A stretch of 64,000 bases of DNA, from contig JAGWWP010000004.1 of NCBI GenBank assembly GCA_018970325.1, positions 1 to 64,000 of the forward strand, given 5' to 3'. Below the pieces are notes generated by a model. It saw only the letters and a list, made by a program, of their open reading frames with translations, ran no database searches and was not told the DNA's origin. The position numbers and the translations under genes were made by a program. Source of the stretch: Cyanobacteria bacterium REEB446 (GTDB taxonomy: Bacteria > Cyanobacteriota > Vampirovibrionia > LMEP-6097). Numbering within the stretch: position 1 is the stretch's first letter; each line of letters begins with the position of its first letter. Positions 53,872-62,936 of the stretch are shown piece after piece.

Positions 53872-56583
53872 TCAGCTATTTGTTACAGCTAATTGAGGAT
53901 CAACTAATAAATTCTCAATAAATCTCATGATCTGAATTAAAAATCTTTGAGCAAGAGCTGGAGCCTGATCTAAAACAGTATTATTAATATTAGCGGAATG
54001 ATATTCTTGCAAATTGACTTTAAAGTTATGAGCAGCCCTATCGTTAGGCTCATTAAATAAACTATCTTTAACCACTCCTAGCATTTCAGTAAATCTCTCC
54101 GCCAAAACATTAGCCTTTTTATTTGAAAGAGTAGAATCATCTTGACTAAAGGATTTTACGGTCGTACTTATAAGATCATTCATCACTTTAGATTTTTTTT
54201 CTTTCGCTTCGATTAAGCTATTTAAAGCATTCTGATCCTTAAATATCGATGAATCTTTTAGAAGCGGATATTTCTCCATGTCAAAGCCATGACTTGGCAT
54301 CAAATTAGTTAAATCAATATCCTCTGACTTAGTTCCAGTTGAAAGTCTATGCTCCCTTTCAGCAGCCATGGTTTTAAAAAATAATAAATCAAGATCCTGC
54401 TCTAATTTAACTTTCTTAATCACGAGCCTCTCCAGATCGCTATAAATGCCTAATTTCACTAACTCTTGCTTGTTTTCTAATATCTGCGTGAATAAAAGAG
54501 AATTTTGATCAGCCTCTAGGTATGCTTTCAGTCTTCGAACGCAAGCATTACGTGGGTCTTGTGTATTTAAAACTGCCTGAAACTCTCTCTTCATATCAGG
54601 AATCGAGTCCTGATGTTTTAAAAGCTCAGCAGCATAAATATTATGAGAAGCGATACGCTCATATTCAAGACGATTATCGAACATAGCACAATCCGCAAGA
54701 TCAAAATACATTGAATCTTCGTTATGATCATGATCTCGATTATCTCGACGAGCTTCGAGACTACTTACTAATTGCTGCAATTGTAAAGTTTGAGCAGTTT
54801 TGCTCGAAGACTTAGCTACTGTATTAATCTCAAAATCATTTTCTCCCAAACCTTCTAGTATCTTGGTAAAAACCATTTCACCATCATATAAACCAGATAG
54901 TCGCTGCTTAAGTATTCCACCAAAGCCTGATGAATTAATTATTTGACCATTTTCTTGAACCATCGGCATACTTAATTTATTTAAAACCTCAGAAAGAGCA
55001 ACAAAATTTTTATTAAAATCCTTCTGCTCCTGTTCCAAGGTCCTTTTTTGAAGAGCCAAATAAGTCTCTAAACGCTCTTCTATACTATGGTTCACTGGAA
55101 AGCTATGTAAAACTTCAGACAATCTTCCTTGGATATTGGAAAAGGCCTGATCAAAGACTTTCACCCCCGACATATTCTGAGCGTTTAATAAGGCATCACG
55201 TTCATTAGTTGTGACTTGATTATTCTCTGCAAAAGCCTGAACTAGAAAAGCTCTTTTTTGACTATCATTAAGGGAGTCTAAAGTATTATGCACCATCCCC
55301 CTCGGAGTGTTAAATGTCAAAGCGATATTATCAGGAGCGAGAGGATTCATCGTATCTAAAATATTCAAGTTAAGACTTGTATGAAATGACCTAAGCCCAG
55401 AAGCGTCTGCCTTAGCAGCCAGCACATAAATCATCTCATCTAAATCCTGACCATGAATGCAATCTAAAACTTTATCAACATTAGACCAAACGAGAGTATC
55501 TTTTTCAGAATTAGTATATTCATTTACTAAAATCTTCTTCATCGCATCATCAATACTTGAATCAGAAGAATCCCCAAGGTATATCTGATTATTAGGGTGC
55601 AAATCCAGATTTACTTTTACTAATGAAAGTAAATTTTCCACATTCTGCACTTTAGAATCATGGGCAGATAAAGCCTTAACCGTATTTAACATCTGTTTAC
55701 TTAGCTCATCCACAGCGAGTTTCACCTGAGTATCAGTTTTAGCAGAAATAACATTTTTAAAAAGCTCTTGCCACTTAGGATCTAAAACAGAACCAGCTGC
55801 CTCTCCAAAACTTGAAGCCGCAAGATCTAAAATCTTATGCGATAGCTGATTTTCACCAGTATTAACACCAGTAGAACTTTGCTTAAGTATCTCAATAAAA
55901 TTCATCGGATCATTTAATATCGTGGATATCTCTTTAGCAATAAGTCCTTTTTGTAAAGGCTCCGAAAGTACTGCACCCAAGCCAGCATCTAACCCTTTTT
56001 CAAGAGTGGAATAAAATTTACCTAAATTTTCAGTAAGTCCCCCTCTCTGTCCATTTAAGCTAGTTAAAAAATCTACAGCAGCAGAATATTTCTCCACCTT
56101 ATCACTCGCTTCGATAACCTTTAAGAATTTCTCCAAATTTCCCTTATCAGCATTACTTGAAAATGCACTCGGGGAAAGAGAGTTTCGCATAACCGCTGCG
56201 AGAAGCTTAGATGACTGATCCTTCATTTCTGGATCACTATCATATTCAGAGGCCAGTAAAACTAAGTTCTGAATAGCTTTAGGATTGTTTTTAAATAACT
56301 GAAGATCATCTGTCTTTTCTACACATAGAGAGCTTAAACTCTCCATAACTGGCTTTAAAGTTTTTTCTAATTCCACAGAAGATAAAGATGTAGAATTTAA
56401 ATCTATTGAAGCTAAGATATTCAAATTATCTCTAAATACAGAAGAGGAAGTATCATTAGCATAATCTGCCGTTCTGGATTTTTCAGATAAATTACGCTGA
56501 AACTGCTCACTACGCCTATTAGCTCTATTATCCTTATAACCTTGAACAGCTGTAATTACAGCTTCTTTAGCCCTAGTAAACAC
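53872..56583 (-). CDS. 903-residue helical protein, unknown (module 2, first large gene)
   Basis: No family recognised. It starts with GTG behind an excellent TTAGGAGTTAAG. A basic N-terminus (FTRAKEAVITAVQGYKDNRA) is followed by helices throughout, a coiled-coil stretch near 495-530 (LALQKRTLEQEQKDFNKN) and one strand-type patch PDNIALTFNTPRG near 425. The C-terminal helix ALAQRFLIQIMRFIENLLVD is the clearest example of the shared ending, only 8 residues from the end. No signal peptide. It follows the 147-residue small gene by 50 bp. Confidence 0.85.
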   Translation of the reverse strand: MFTRAKEAVITAVQGYKDNRANRRSEQFQRNLSEKSRTADYANDTSSSVFRDNLNILASIDLNSTSLSSVELEKTLKPVMESLSSLCVEKTDDLQLFKNNPKAIQNLVLLASEYDSDPEMKDQSSKLLAAVMRNSLSPSAFSSNADKGNLEKFLKVIEASDKVEKYSAAVDFLTSLNGQRGGLTENLGKFYSTLEKGLDAGLGAVLSEPLQKGLIAKEISTILNDPMNFIEILKQSSTGVNTGENQLSHKILDLAASSFGEAAGSVLDPKWQELFKNVISAKTDTQVKLAVDELSKQMLNTVKALSAHDSKVQNVENLLSLVKVNLDLHPNNQIYLGDSSDSSIDDAMKKILVNEYTNSEKDTLVWSNVDKVLDCIHGQDLDEMIYVLAAKADASGLRSFHTSLNLNILDTMNPLAPDNIALTFNTPRGMVHNTLDSLNDSQKRAFLVQAFAENNQVTTNERDALLNAQNMSGVKVFDQAFSNIQGRLSEVLHSFPVNHSIEERLETYLALQKRTLEQEQKDFNKNFVALSEVLNKLSMPMVQENGQIINSSGFGGILKQRLSGLYDGEMVFTKILEGLGENDFEINTVAKSSSKTAQTLQLQQLVSSLEARRDNRDHDHNEDSMYFDLADCAMFDNRLEYERIASHNIYAAELLKHQDSIPDMKREFQAVLNTQDPRNACVRRLKAYLEADQNSLLFTQILENKQELVKLGIYSDLERLVIKKVKLEQDLDLLFFKTMAAEREHRLSTGTKSEDIDLTNLMPSHGFDMEKYPLLKDSSIFKDQNALNSLIEAKEKKSKVMNDLISTTVKSFSQDDSTLSNKKANVLAERFTEMLGVVKDSLFNEPNDRAAHNFKVNLQEYHSANINNTVLDQAPALAQRFLIQIMRFIENLLVDPQLAVTNS

Positions 56584-56633
56584 CTTAACTCCTAAAATGA
56601 CATAATCATGTATTAATAGAAGGTTAATTTGTA

Positions 56634-57077
56634 TTAGTTTTTGATAGCAATATCTTTCATCTTCAATGCCGTTAAATCTAAAAAGCTCAAAGCTTCACTT
56701 GGAGTGGCTTCAGCCTCTTCCTCTTTACGAATAGTTGCTTTTAAAATTCGTAGTTCTTCTTTTATTTCCATTTGGCGTTTTCTCTGGGCGATAATATCAT
56801 CAACATTTAAAGTCCCTGAAAAGAATTCCTCTAAAGCCTTTTTTATTACCAAACTCTCACTATCTTTAAAAAATTCTTTTAATCTCTCATTAACTATATC
56901 TAGGTCACGATAAAAAAATAAAAGCTTAATACCTTCTATTTTCAACCATTCTCCACCACATTTTAAATTACTGAATAAAAAATCCACCGCTTTTAAACGT
57001 GCCTGATTCTTTTTTTCAGACTCAAGATCTGCTTGTTGATTAAGTTTGATTTTTAACTGTTCTGTATTTGCTAACAT
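56634..57077 (-). CDS. Small helical protein heading module 2, paralogue of the 140-residue protein
   Basis: 147 residues. Its middle aligns with the small protein at 62446 without gaps over about 50 residues. DLDIVNERLKEFF aligns with DLDFVKEGLIKIY, SLVIKKALEEF with SDFLKETICSI, and SGTLNVDDIIAQR with DGTLDLSEQEVLAE. The ends are charged coiled-coil-like helices (RQMEIKEELRILKATIRKEE). Function unknown. Ribosome binding site AGGGAATTTT. It lies between the 835- and 903-residue genes with gaps of 16 and 50 bp. Confidence 0.8.
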   Translation of the reverse strand: MLANTEQLKIKLNQQADLESEKKNQARLKAVDFLFSNLKCGGEWLKIEGIKLLFFYRDLDIVNERLKEFFKDSESLVIKKALEEFFSGTLNVDDIIAQRKRQMEIKEELRILKATIRKEEEAEATPSEALSFLDLTALKMKDIAIKN

Positions 57078-57093
57078 AAAATTCCCTATAAAA

Positions 57094-59601
57094 TTAAGCT
57101 GCTAAAGCATCCCCCGTAAACTCTTGTACTGGTGGCTTTCTCTTACTATTAATATCTACGACATTACTCTCATTTCTAACTAAGCCTTGAGGTAAAGAAA
57201 TAAAATTTCCAGCAAAATCAAGAATATAAGCCATGAGAGCTCTCAATACATCTGCAAGTTCGCTATTGGACTGTTTTTTAACAACAAACTCATCTAAAAT
57301 CCCCTTAAGTGGCTCAAGAACCTGCTGATCAGCTTGCTGAGGATCTGTTAAACCCATCATCACTAAATTATCAAATTTAATCTCTGACGACCTCAGCACG
57401 AAATTATTAAAATACGTTGTTCTTTTCTGCTCAAGAGAGTTATAGAATAAATCATCATCAGCTAAAGCTTTAACCCCTCCATCTAATTCAGTTATCTTCG
57501 TAGCAAGAGTTTCATAATGCACTAAACTATCAGCTAAGTTAGCATCATCAATATTTAAATTTATTTGACCATCTAGGTTAATAGTTTTAGCAGCCCTATC
57601 TTCATCACTCTCACCAGCTCTGCTGCTAATAAAATCCTCCTGCTTCGCTTCATAAGCATAGACTTTATTTATTAATACAACCTCTTTAATGACAGCTTGC
57701 TGATCTATTTTCAAGGTATTTATTACTTCTTTAAGCCTCTCCTCTTGGTTTTGATCTAAGATTCCATCCCGCTGAGAGGTCTGTATAAATTTTTCTAAAC
57801 CATCAATAATACCAGTAACATTAGATCTGTCATAATTACCAGACCTTAAAGCATGAAAAGTCTTAACAAATAGATTATTTTCACTAAGAGTCTTCAAACC
57901 CGGAACATCCAAGACTTCGCCTAATTTAGAATTAATATCCGAAAATCTACCTTTCGACTCTTGAATCAAAACTTTCAAATCAGCAGCATTATCATTACCT
58001 CTTGCAGACAAGATATCTAAATTCTGATTTAAAACAGAAAATCTTTGCTGACTGATATCAGACGTAGCCACTGCAAATAAACCTTTCATCAATTGCCCCG
58101 CATCACTGCCAAGAAAAGACTCTTCAAGGCTTTTTCTTTCTTTAGTAAGTGCCTCTAATTCACCTCGCTTTTCAGCCAATGCCTCATTACGTTTATCTTC
58201 TTCCTGTGCAAATTGAGCGATCATGTGTCCTTGAGCACTATTCTCAGCATAAGTAACTACATTAGCAGCAGCTGTCAGAGAAGGATTCTGAAGATTAATA
58301 GTTATTTTTTCCTCAGATCTGCTGTGGTAAGCATGTATAAGCTCTTTTACACTAAGTTCTGGATCTATTAAAGGAGACCACTCATCATGAGGAAATAAAG
58401 ATTTTATAGATTCTTTATCTATCTGCCTTTTTCCATCGACTATTTCATGAAAAAGTTCATTCTGTAAAGATTCCTGTAAAGCACGAGACCCTGTCAAAGA
58501 CTCCATCTTCAACCAAGTTTTTTCAATAAGCTCAGATTGTTTATCTCTAATATTTAGCAGGGTATTATGCTCCTGTGTTAATTGTTTCAGATCATTTCTA
58601 AGCTCAGTAATTTTTTCTTGATGTGCGTTTTCATCTCCTAAACCTTTATCTATTTTCTCTTGCCTCTCCTGAATGCTTTTATTTGTCGCTGCGATCTTCT
58701 CTTCTATAATAAACTGTCTCTCAGCGCTATTATTTACGGTAGTTAAAAGCTCTTCTTTAGCTCTGTTATATAGGCGTGATCCTGGAGCATGCTTAACTAA
58801 TTCAGTCATCTTTGCAAGAATCGTATACTCAGGTTTAATTTCCTTACCATTTTTAGCTTCTCGGGGAATAGAAACTTCAAACTTCTCAGCTAGAGCTGCT
58901 CTTAAATTATTTACTAAATCTCTAGAGCGTGGATCTCTTCTAAAATCAGCATATTCATCGCCAATTAATATTTTTTCTGAATTTTCAAAAATATTTAAAA
59001 TCTCAGATTTAGCCACTTCTTTATAAAATTCTTTTATTTTAGGATCATAACCCTTCAATAGCTCATTTAAAGTAGCATCTATGTTAGCCCCGATATCCTT
59101 GTTACCCCTAGAAAAGAAATTGAAAAACTTAGGTTTATCTCGAAAATCAGCCGTAGCTAAAATTTCCCCAGCAGCCAGTAAAGCCTCTGCGGGACTATTA
59201 GCAAGAGCTATATTTTCCACCGAAGTAACTGGAGATTTCACACAGGAATTAGCAGTATCAAGAATAGACTTTAAAGATCTTGTAGCACTTGCACGTAAAT
59301 CACTAGGTAACTGTTCATCTAGTGAAGTTTCTCTTAATTTATTTAAAACATCAACCGCATTATCTCTTAATCCACCACCGATAGGTCCCCATTTAATCTT
59401 TTCAGGCTGCTGTTGAATAGTATCAATTAAAACCCTTGCATAGTCTTGATTAGAGGAAATATCTAAATTTAAAAATTCACGTGTAGCATCTATAGTATCT
59501 GCCGTTAAAGGCGCAACTGCTCTCAAGCCTTCTTTTAAAAAGACTCTTACTTTTCCGATATCTTGAGGAATATTGTTTATCGTTTGAAATATACCAGTCA
59601 A
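57094..59601 (-). CDS. 835-residue helical protein with coiled coil, unknown (module 1, second large gene)
   Basis: No family recognised. It starts with TTG behind TTTAAGGTAAAAATA, and no ATG fits nearby. Mostly helix, with a strong coiled coil at about 300-365 (IQERQEKIDKGLGDENAHQE onward to HNTLLNIRDKQSEL). A short strand patch EEKITINLQNPSL lies near 430. The C-terminal helix DVLRALMAYILDFAGNFISL precedes a tail of about 36 residues. No signal peptide or enzymatic motif. It follows the 898-residue gene by 80 bp. Confidence 0.84.
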   Translation of the reverse strand: MTGIFQTINNIPQDIGKVRVFLKEGLRAVAPLTADTIDATREFLNLDISSNQDYARVLIDTIQQQPEKIKWGPIGGGLRDNAVDVLNKLRETSLDEQLPSDLRASATRSLKSILDTANSCVKSPVTSVENIALANSPAEALLAAGEILATADFRDKPKFFNFFSRGNKDIGANIDATLNELLKGYDPKIKEFYKEVAKSEILNIFENSEKILIGDEYADFRRDPRSRDLVNNLRAALAEKFEVSIPREAKNGKEIKPEYTILAKMTELVKHAPGSRLYNRAKEELLTTVNNSAERQFIIEEKIAATNKSIQERQEKIDKGLGDENAHQEKITELRNDLKQLTQEHNTLLNIRDKQSELIEKTWLKMESLTGSRALQESLQNELFHEIVDGKRQIDKESIKSLFPHDEWSPLIDPELSVKELIHAYHSRSEEKITINLQNPSLTAAANVVTYAENSAQGHMIAQFAQEEDKRNEALAEKRGELEALTKERKSLEESFLGSDAGQLMKGLFAVATSDISQQRFSVLNQNLDILSARGNDNAADLKVLIQESKGRFSDINSKLGEVLDVPGLKTLSENNLFVKTFHALRSGNYDRSNVTGIIDGLEKFIQTSQRDGILDQNQEERLKEVINTLKIDQQAVIKEVVLINKVYAYEAKQEDFISSRAGESDEDRAAKTINLDGQINLNIDDANLADSLVHYETLATKITELDGGVKALADDDLFYNSLEQKRTTYFNNFVLRSSEIKFDNLVMMGLTDPQQADQQVLEPLKGILDEFVVKKQSNSELADVLRALMAYILDFAGNFISLPQGLVRNESNVVDINSKRKPPVQEFTGDALAA

Positions 59602-59681
59602 TATTTTTACCTTAAATCAATTAAATTTCTTCTACTTCTATATTAATAAAAAGTAAATACTTGAATGATTTTGATAAAAAA

Positions 59682-62378
59682 TTATTGCGGTTTAACGTGT
59701 TTAAAGACTTCATATCCAACTACACCCACAAGATCATCCTGGTTAGTAAAAGCATCTACGTCTTCTGCAATAAGATACCCTGGCAATTCAGCCTTACTAA
59801 ACAAAAGATTAACAAATGAACTTACCATGTTTCGCAACTGCACCTGCAATCTATACATAATATTCTCTGGAGAGCTGTCATTCTTGTCTGTAATAAGATT
59901 ATTATCAGCATAATTGTCATTCATTGCATTATAAAAAGCTTCAAAGCCTTTCTCTTTAAGTGTTTGTGCCAAAACTGTATTTAAAGTTTGCTGTTTACCA
60001 TCATCAAGAGATTTAAGAAACAGTAAATTAGCTTCCTGTTTTTTTAAAAGATTTTTCGAAACATCTACTTCCCCTCTAAGAATAGAATTATCTTCTGGAA
60101 GTAAAGCTCTATCTTGAGAGTAATCAACAGTGAAGGTCTTGTCTGAGTTTTTAGTGTCGGCAAGAAAATACATATAAATTAATTTCTTATAGCTTAGATC
60201 TAGCATTCTAAGAGCATCACTATCAACCCCAGCATCCGCTAATTCTTTTAAACGCTTTTCTGATTTCTCCAATAAATCTGTCGCCGAGACTGAGACTTGT
60301 CCACCATCAGGATTTGTATAAGCAGTTTTAAAATCAGCAGCGATAAAATCACTCCAAGCCTTATAATCAGAGAGTTGAAGATTTTGAAATTTTTCAACAT
60401 CTGACAGACTCTGTAACTTACCCTTAGTCGCAGTTGCTAATCCTGTAATTTCTGACTTATTCAGCTCTAATAATTTCTCAGCTTTAGTCGTTAAAGATTT
60501 TTCCATCCACTTTACTATTAAATTTCTGACATCCTCATTATTATTATTTGCGACATCCTTCATCGCCTCAATTATTGAATGCTGAATAGCTGGGGCATAG
60601 GCAGTTGCAGCTTCTTGAATCGAATCATTAACCGCTTCTTTGAACTGATTAATTTTCTTATCTAACTGCTCATAGTCCTTTAGCCATCTTGAAATAGATC
60701 TACGCAGAGGATAATAATCTCTTACATTTGTAGCATCAAGTGGAAGTGTGAAAGGTCTATCATTACAACCATCTTTATTTAAATCTAGATCTGAAATTTT
60801 CTGAGAGATTTCAGCATACCTCTCATTTAAACCAGTCTGTATTTTATATCTAATGTGATCTTCTACTGAGCTCTTGTTAAGAGAAGCCGTGCCTCCAGAG
60901 TGTTCCACCTCAATATCAGCATGAGCTGGTGATAATGGATCTACCATTTTCGCAAGCTCAGCTCTAGAAATCTTAAAAGCACCTAAATCATATTTTGTGT
61001 CAGGGTCAGCATTTGCAGTGAGCCATGAACTTATTTCTGCTTTAACTAATCTTGTAACCTTAACTGGGTCAAGCCTGCCTGAATAATCATAAAATTCTCT
61101 CTGTTGATTTTCGATTAATTTCTGCTCTTCATTTAGAACACCACGCTTTAAATTTAAAAACTCCGCTTTAGCTTCTTGATTAAAATACTGAGGATTAATC
61201 TCTATATCTATAGAGGCATTAACTCTGTCTTTCATTATCGTGGAGAAAGCCGAAAGCATCTTATTATTAAGCTTAAATAAATACCCCTCTTGAGTAGAAA
61301 TATCATTAAGCTTATTACTCATTTCCAAGTAATTAGCAGCGATAGTATCTAATGCAGAAGAGAGTTTCTCGGGATCAGAATCATATCTCACAGTAGGAAG
61401 TAAAGCTGTAGCACCGAGGATCTTTTCATAATTATCTAAAAGCCCTAGACCTAAATCTTTATCTAGTCTCTGCACAGCTCTTTTATCTACTAATTTTAAG
61501 AACTCATCTCCGACTATTTTTTGTAATTCTTTAAATTCATCTTTAATCTTGGCTTGATCACTTTCTGAAATGCTTGTATCAAGATTTTTAAGAGCATCCA
61601 TCTTATCAAAGCTTGTAAAATCACGGATCTTACCATAAATTTCATTCACGATAGCGTCAGCCACACCATTACCACCGAAGGCTAATTTAAGTTTTTCTCT
61701 AAAAGAATTAGAAGCTTGATCATAACCAAATTCTTTCAAACCCACTTCTTGAATAATAGACTTAACAGCCTTTACTTGACTAAGTTCATCATTTGCAAAC
61801 AATAAATTCTTAAATAAATCTCTATGAGTTTCTGTCAATTGAGATGTAGAACGATAATTTCTTTGGGTATACTTTTCAATAAACTCCTTAGCTGAAGCTT
61901 GAATCAATTGAGCATTCTTAATTGAATCCTCATCCAAAACAGTCGTATCAATTTTTGCAGAAGCAATCTTCAATGCATTAATGATTAAAGCCCCTCCAAC
62001 ATCATCAGATTTTTGTTTTGTTTTTTGATCAACAATATAAACAGGACTAACCCCATCCTGATCTATTGATTTAGAAAGCTTTTCAAATAAGCTGGTCACC
62101 TGAAACGTTTTATTAAAATCCAGATCAGCACCGAAAGATAATTGATGAGAAAAAATCTGCGTTGGATCATTTGTAGATTCAGCGGGAGTATCTGTAGAAA
62201 GTTTTAAACCGAGCTTACTGAAAAGCGGAACAAAGTCTCCAAGCTCTTCACCAAGCTTCCTAGCTTTTTGTACAAAATCTAACCTAATTAAATTAGAGTC
62301 AACTTTATCCCTGATCTGCTGAGGTGGATTTCCCCAGTTATCTTTTAATTGAAGTTGATTCCATGCGATCACGCCCAC
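59682..62378 (-). CDS. 898-residue helical protein, unknown (module 1, first large gene)
   Basis: No family recognised. It starts with GTG (GTGGGCGTGATCGC; a second GTG two codons later is possible) behind AAGGATTAATATAAA. Nearly all helix with no signal or membrane segment. A small strand-bearing patch, DPLSPAHADIEVEHSGG, lies near 485. Near the end RLQVQLRNMVSSFVNLLFSK is the shared helix type, followed by a tail of about 40 residues with FTNQDDLVGVVGYEVF. It is 67 bp after the 140-residue gene. Confidence 0.84.
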   Translation of the reverse strand: MGVIAWNQLQLKDNWGNPPQQIRDKVDSNLIRLDFVQKARKLGEELGDFVPLFSKLGLKLSTDTPAESTNDPTQIFSHQLSFGADLDFNKTFQVTSLFEKLSKSIDQDGVSPVYIVDQKTKQKSDDVGGALIINALKIASAKIDTTVLDEDSIKNAQLIQASAKEFIEKYTQRNYRSTSQLTETHRDLFKNLLFANDELSQVKAVKSIIQEVGLKEFGYDQASNSFREKLKLAFGGNGVADAIVNEIYGKIRDFTSFDKMDALKNLDTSISESDQAKIKDEFKELQKIVGDEFLKLVDKRAVQRLDKDLGLGLLDNYEKILGATALLPTVRYDSDPEKLSSALDTIAANYLEMSNKLNDISTQEGYLFKLNNKMLSAFSTIMKDRVNASIDIEINPQYFNQEAKAEFLNLKRGVLNEEQKLIENQQREFYDYSGRLDPVKVTRLVKAEISSWLTANADPDTKYDLGAFKISRAELAKMVDPLSPAHADIEVEHSGGTASLNKSSVEDHIRYKIQTGLNERYAEISQKISDLDLNKDGCNDRPFTLPLDATNVRDYYPLRRSISRWLKDYEQLDKKINQFKEAVNDSIQEAATAYAPAIQHSIIEAMKDVANNNNEDVRNLIVKWMEKSLTTKAEKLLELNKSEITGLATATKGKLQSLSDVEKFQNLQLSDYKAWSDFIAADFKTAYTNPDGGQVSVSATDLLEKSEKRLKELADAGVDSDALRMLDLSYKKLIYMYFLADTKNSDKTFTVDYSQDRALLPEDNSILRGEVDVSKNLLKKQEANLLFLKSLDDGKQQTLNTVLAQTLKEKGFEAFYNAMNDNYADNNLITDKNDSSPENIMYRLQVQLRNMVSSFVNLLFSKAELPGYLIAEDVDAFTNQDDLVGVVGYEVFKHVKPQ

Positions 62379-62445
62379 TTTATATTAATCCTTAAAACAC
62401 TTAAACGTGTATACATATATATGATTTGAGAGATGAAATTTGATA

Positions 62446-62868
62446 TTAATTTTTTTTGAATGTGAGTTTTGAATTATGAACAATCACAGAATCCGCGTTT
62501 GAAGACTCTAATTCATATTCATTATCTAATTCTTGAGCATAAGAATCCAATTCACTAAAACGCTCAGCAAGTACTTCTTGCTCACTAAGATCAAGAGTAC
62601 CATCGTGTATAGAGCATATAGTCTCTTTCAAAAAATCACTCTTAGTCTCTCTATAAATTTTTATAAGTCCCTCTTTTACAAAATCAAGATCGATATAGGG
62701 ATATAAACTTTCTATAAGCTTAGAATAGCGATAATTAGAACCTTTCTGTCCTAACATCGTAAAAATACGCATTGCTTGATTGCGCCTTTCCCAATCTTCT
62801 AGCTGCTCAGGCGTCATAAACTTTTTTAAGTTCATATTATTCATTTTAGTTTGAAAATGCTTAGTCAT
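62446..62868 (-). CDS. Small helical protein heading module 1
   Basis: 140 residues, helical. The acidic C-terminal half contains SELDSYAQELDNEYELESS. Related to the 147-residue protein at 56634 over DLDFVKEGLIKIYRETKSDF and the following GTLDLSEQEVLAERF. Ribosome binding site AAAGGGGAT, which lies inside the right arm of a 14-bp inverted repeat, so translation may be controlled by an RNA hairpin. Function unknown. Confidence 0.8.
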   Translation of the reverse strand: MTKHFQTKMNNMNLKKFMTPEQLEDWERRNQAMRIFTMLGQKGSNYRYSKLIESLYPYIDLDFVKEGLIKIYRETKSDFLKETICSIHDGTLDLSEQEVLAERFSELDSYAQELDNEYELESSNADSVIVHNSKLTFKKN

Positions 62869-62870
62869 AA

Positions 62871-62915
62871 AAATTATCCCCTTTATCCTTTTAATTTAGA
62901 CAAAGGGGATAATTT
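62871..62915 (-). promoter_or_regulatory. 14-bp hairpin covering the ribosome binding site of the 140-residue gene
   Basis: AAATTATCCCCTTT (62871-62884) and AAAGGGGATAATTT (62902-62915) are perfectly complementary with a 17-base spacer. In the minus-strand RNA the arm next to the gene contains AAAGGGGAT, the ribosome binding site, ending 3 bases before the ATG. The stem ends in a run of five U. It can act as a translation switch, an attenuator or an RNA-processing site between the 343- and 140-residue genes. Confidence 0.8.
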
Positions 62916-62936
62916 AGTTAATTTGATATTTAAAGA

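Noticed and set aside
40866..59913. Numerous 60-120 residue frames on the plus strand across the giant genes
   Set aside because: They lie antisense to long continuous frames, lack ribosome binding sites and have composition expected of shadow frames.
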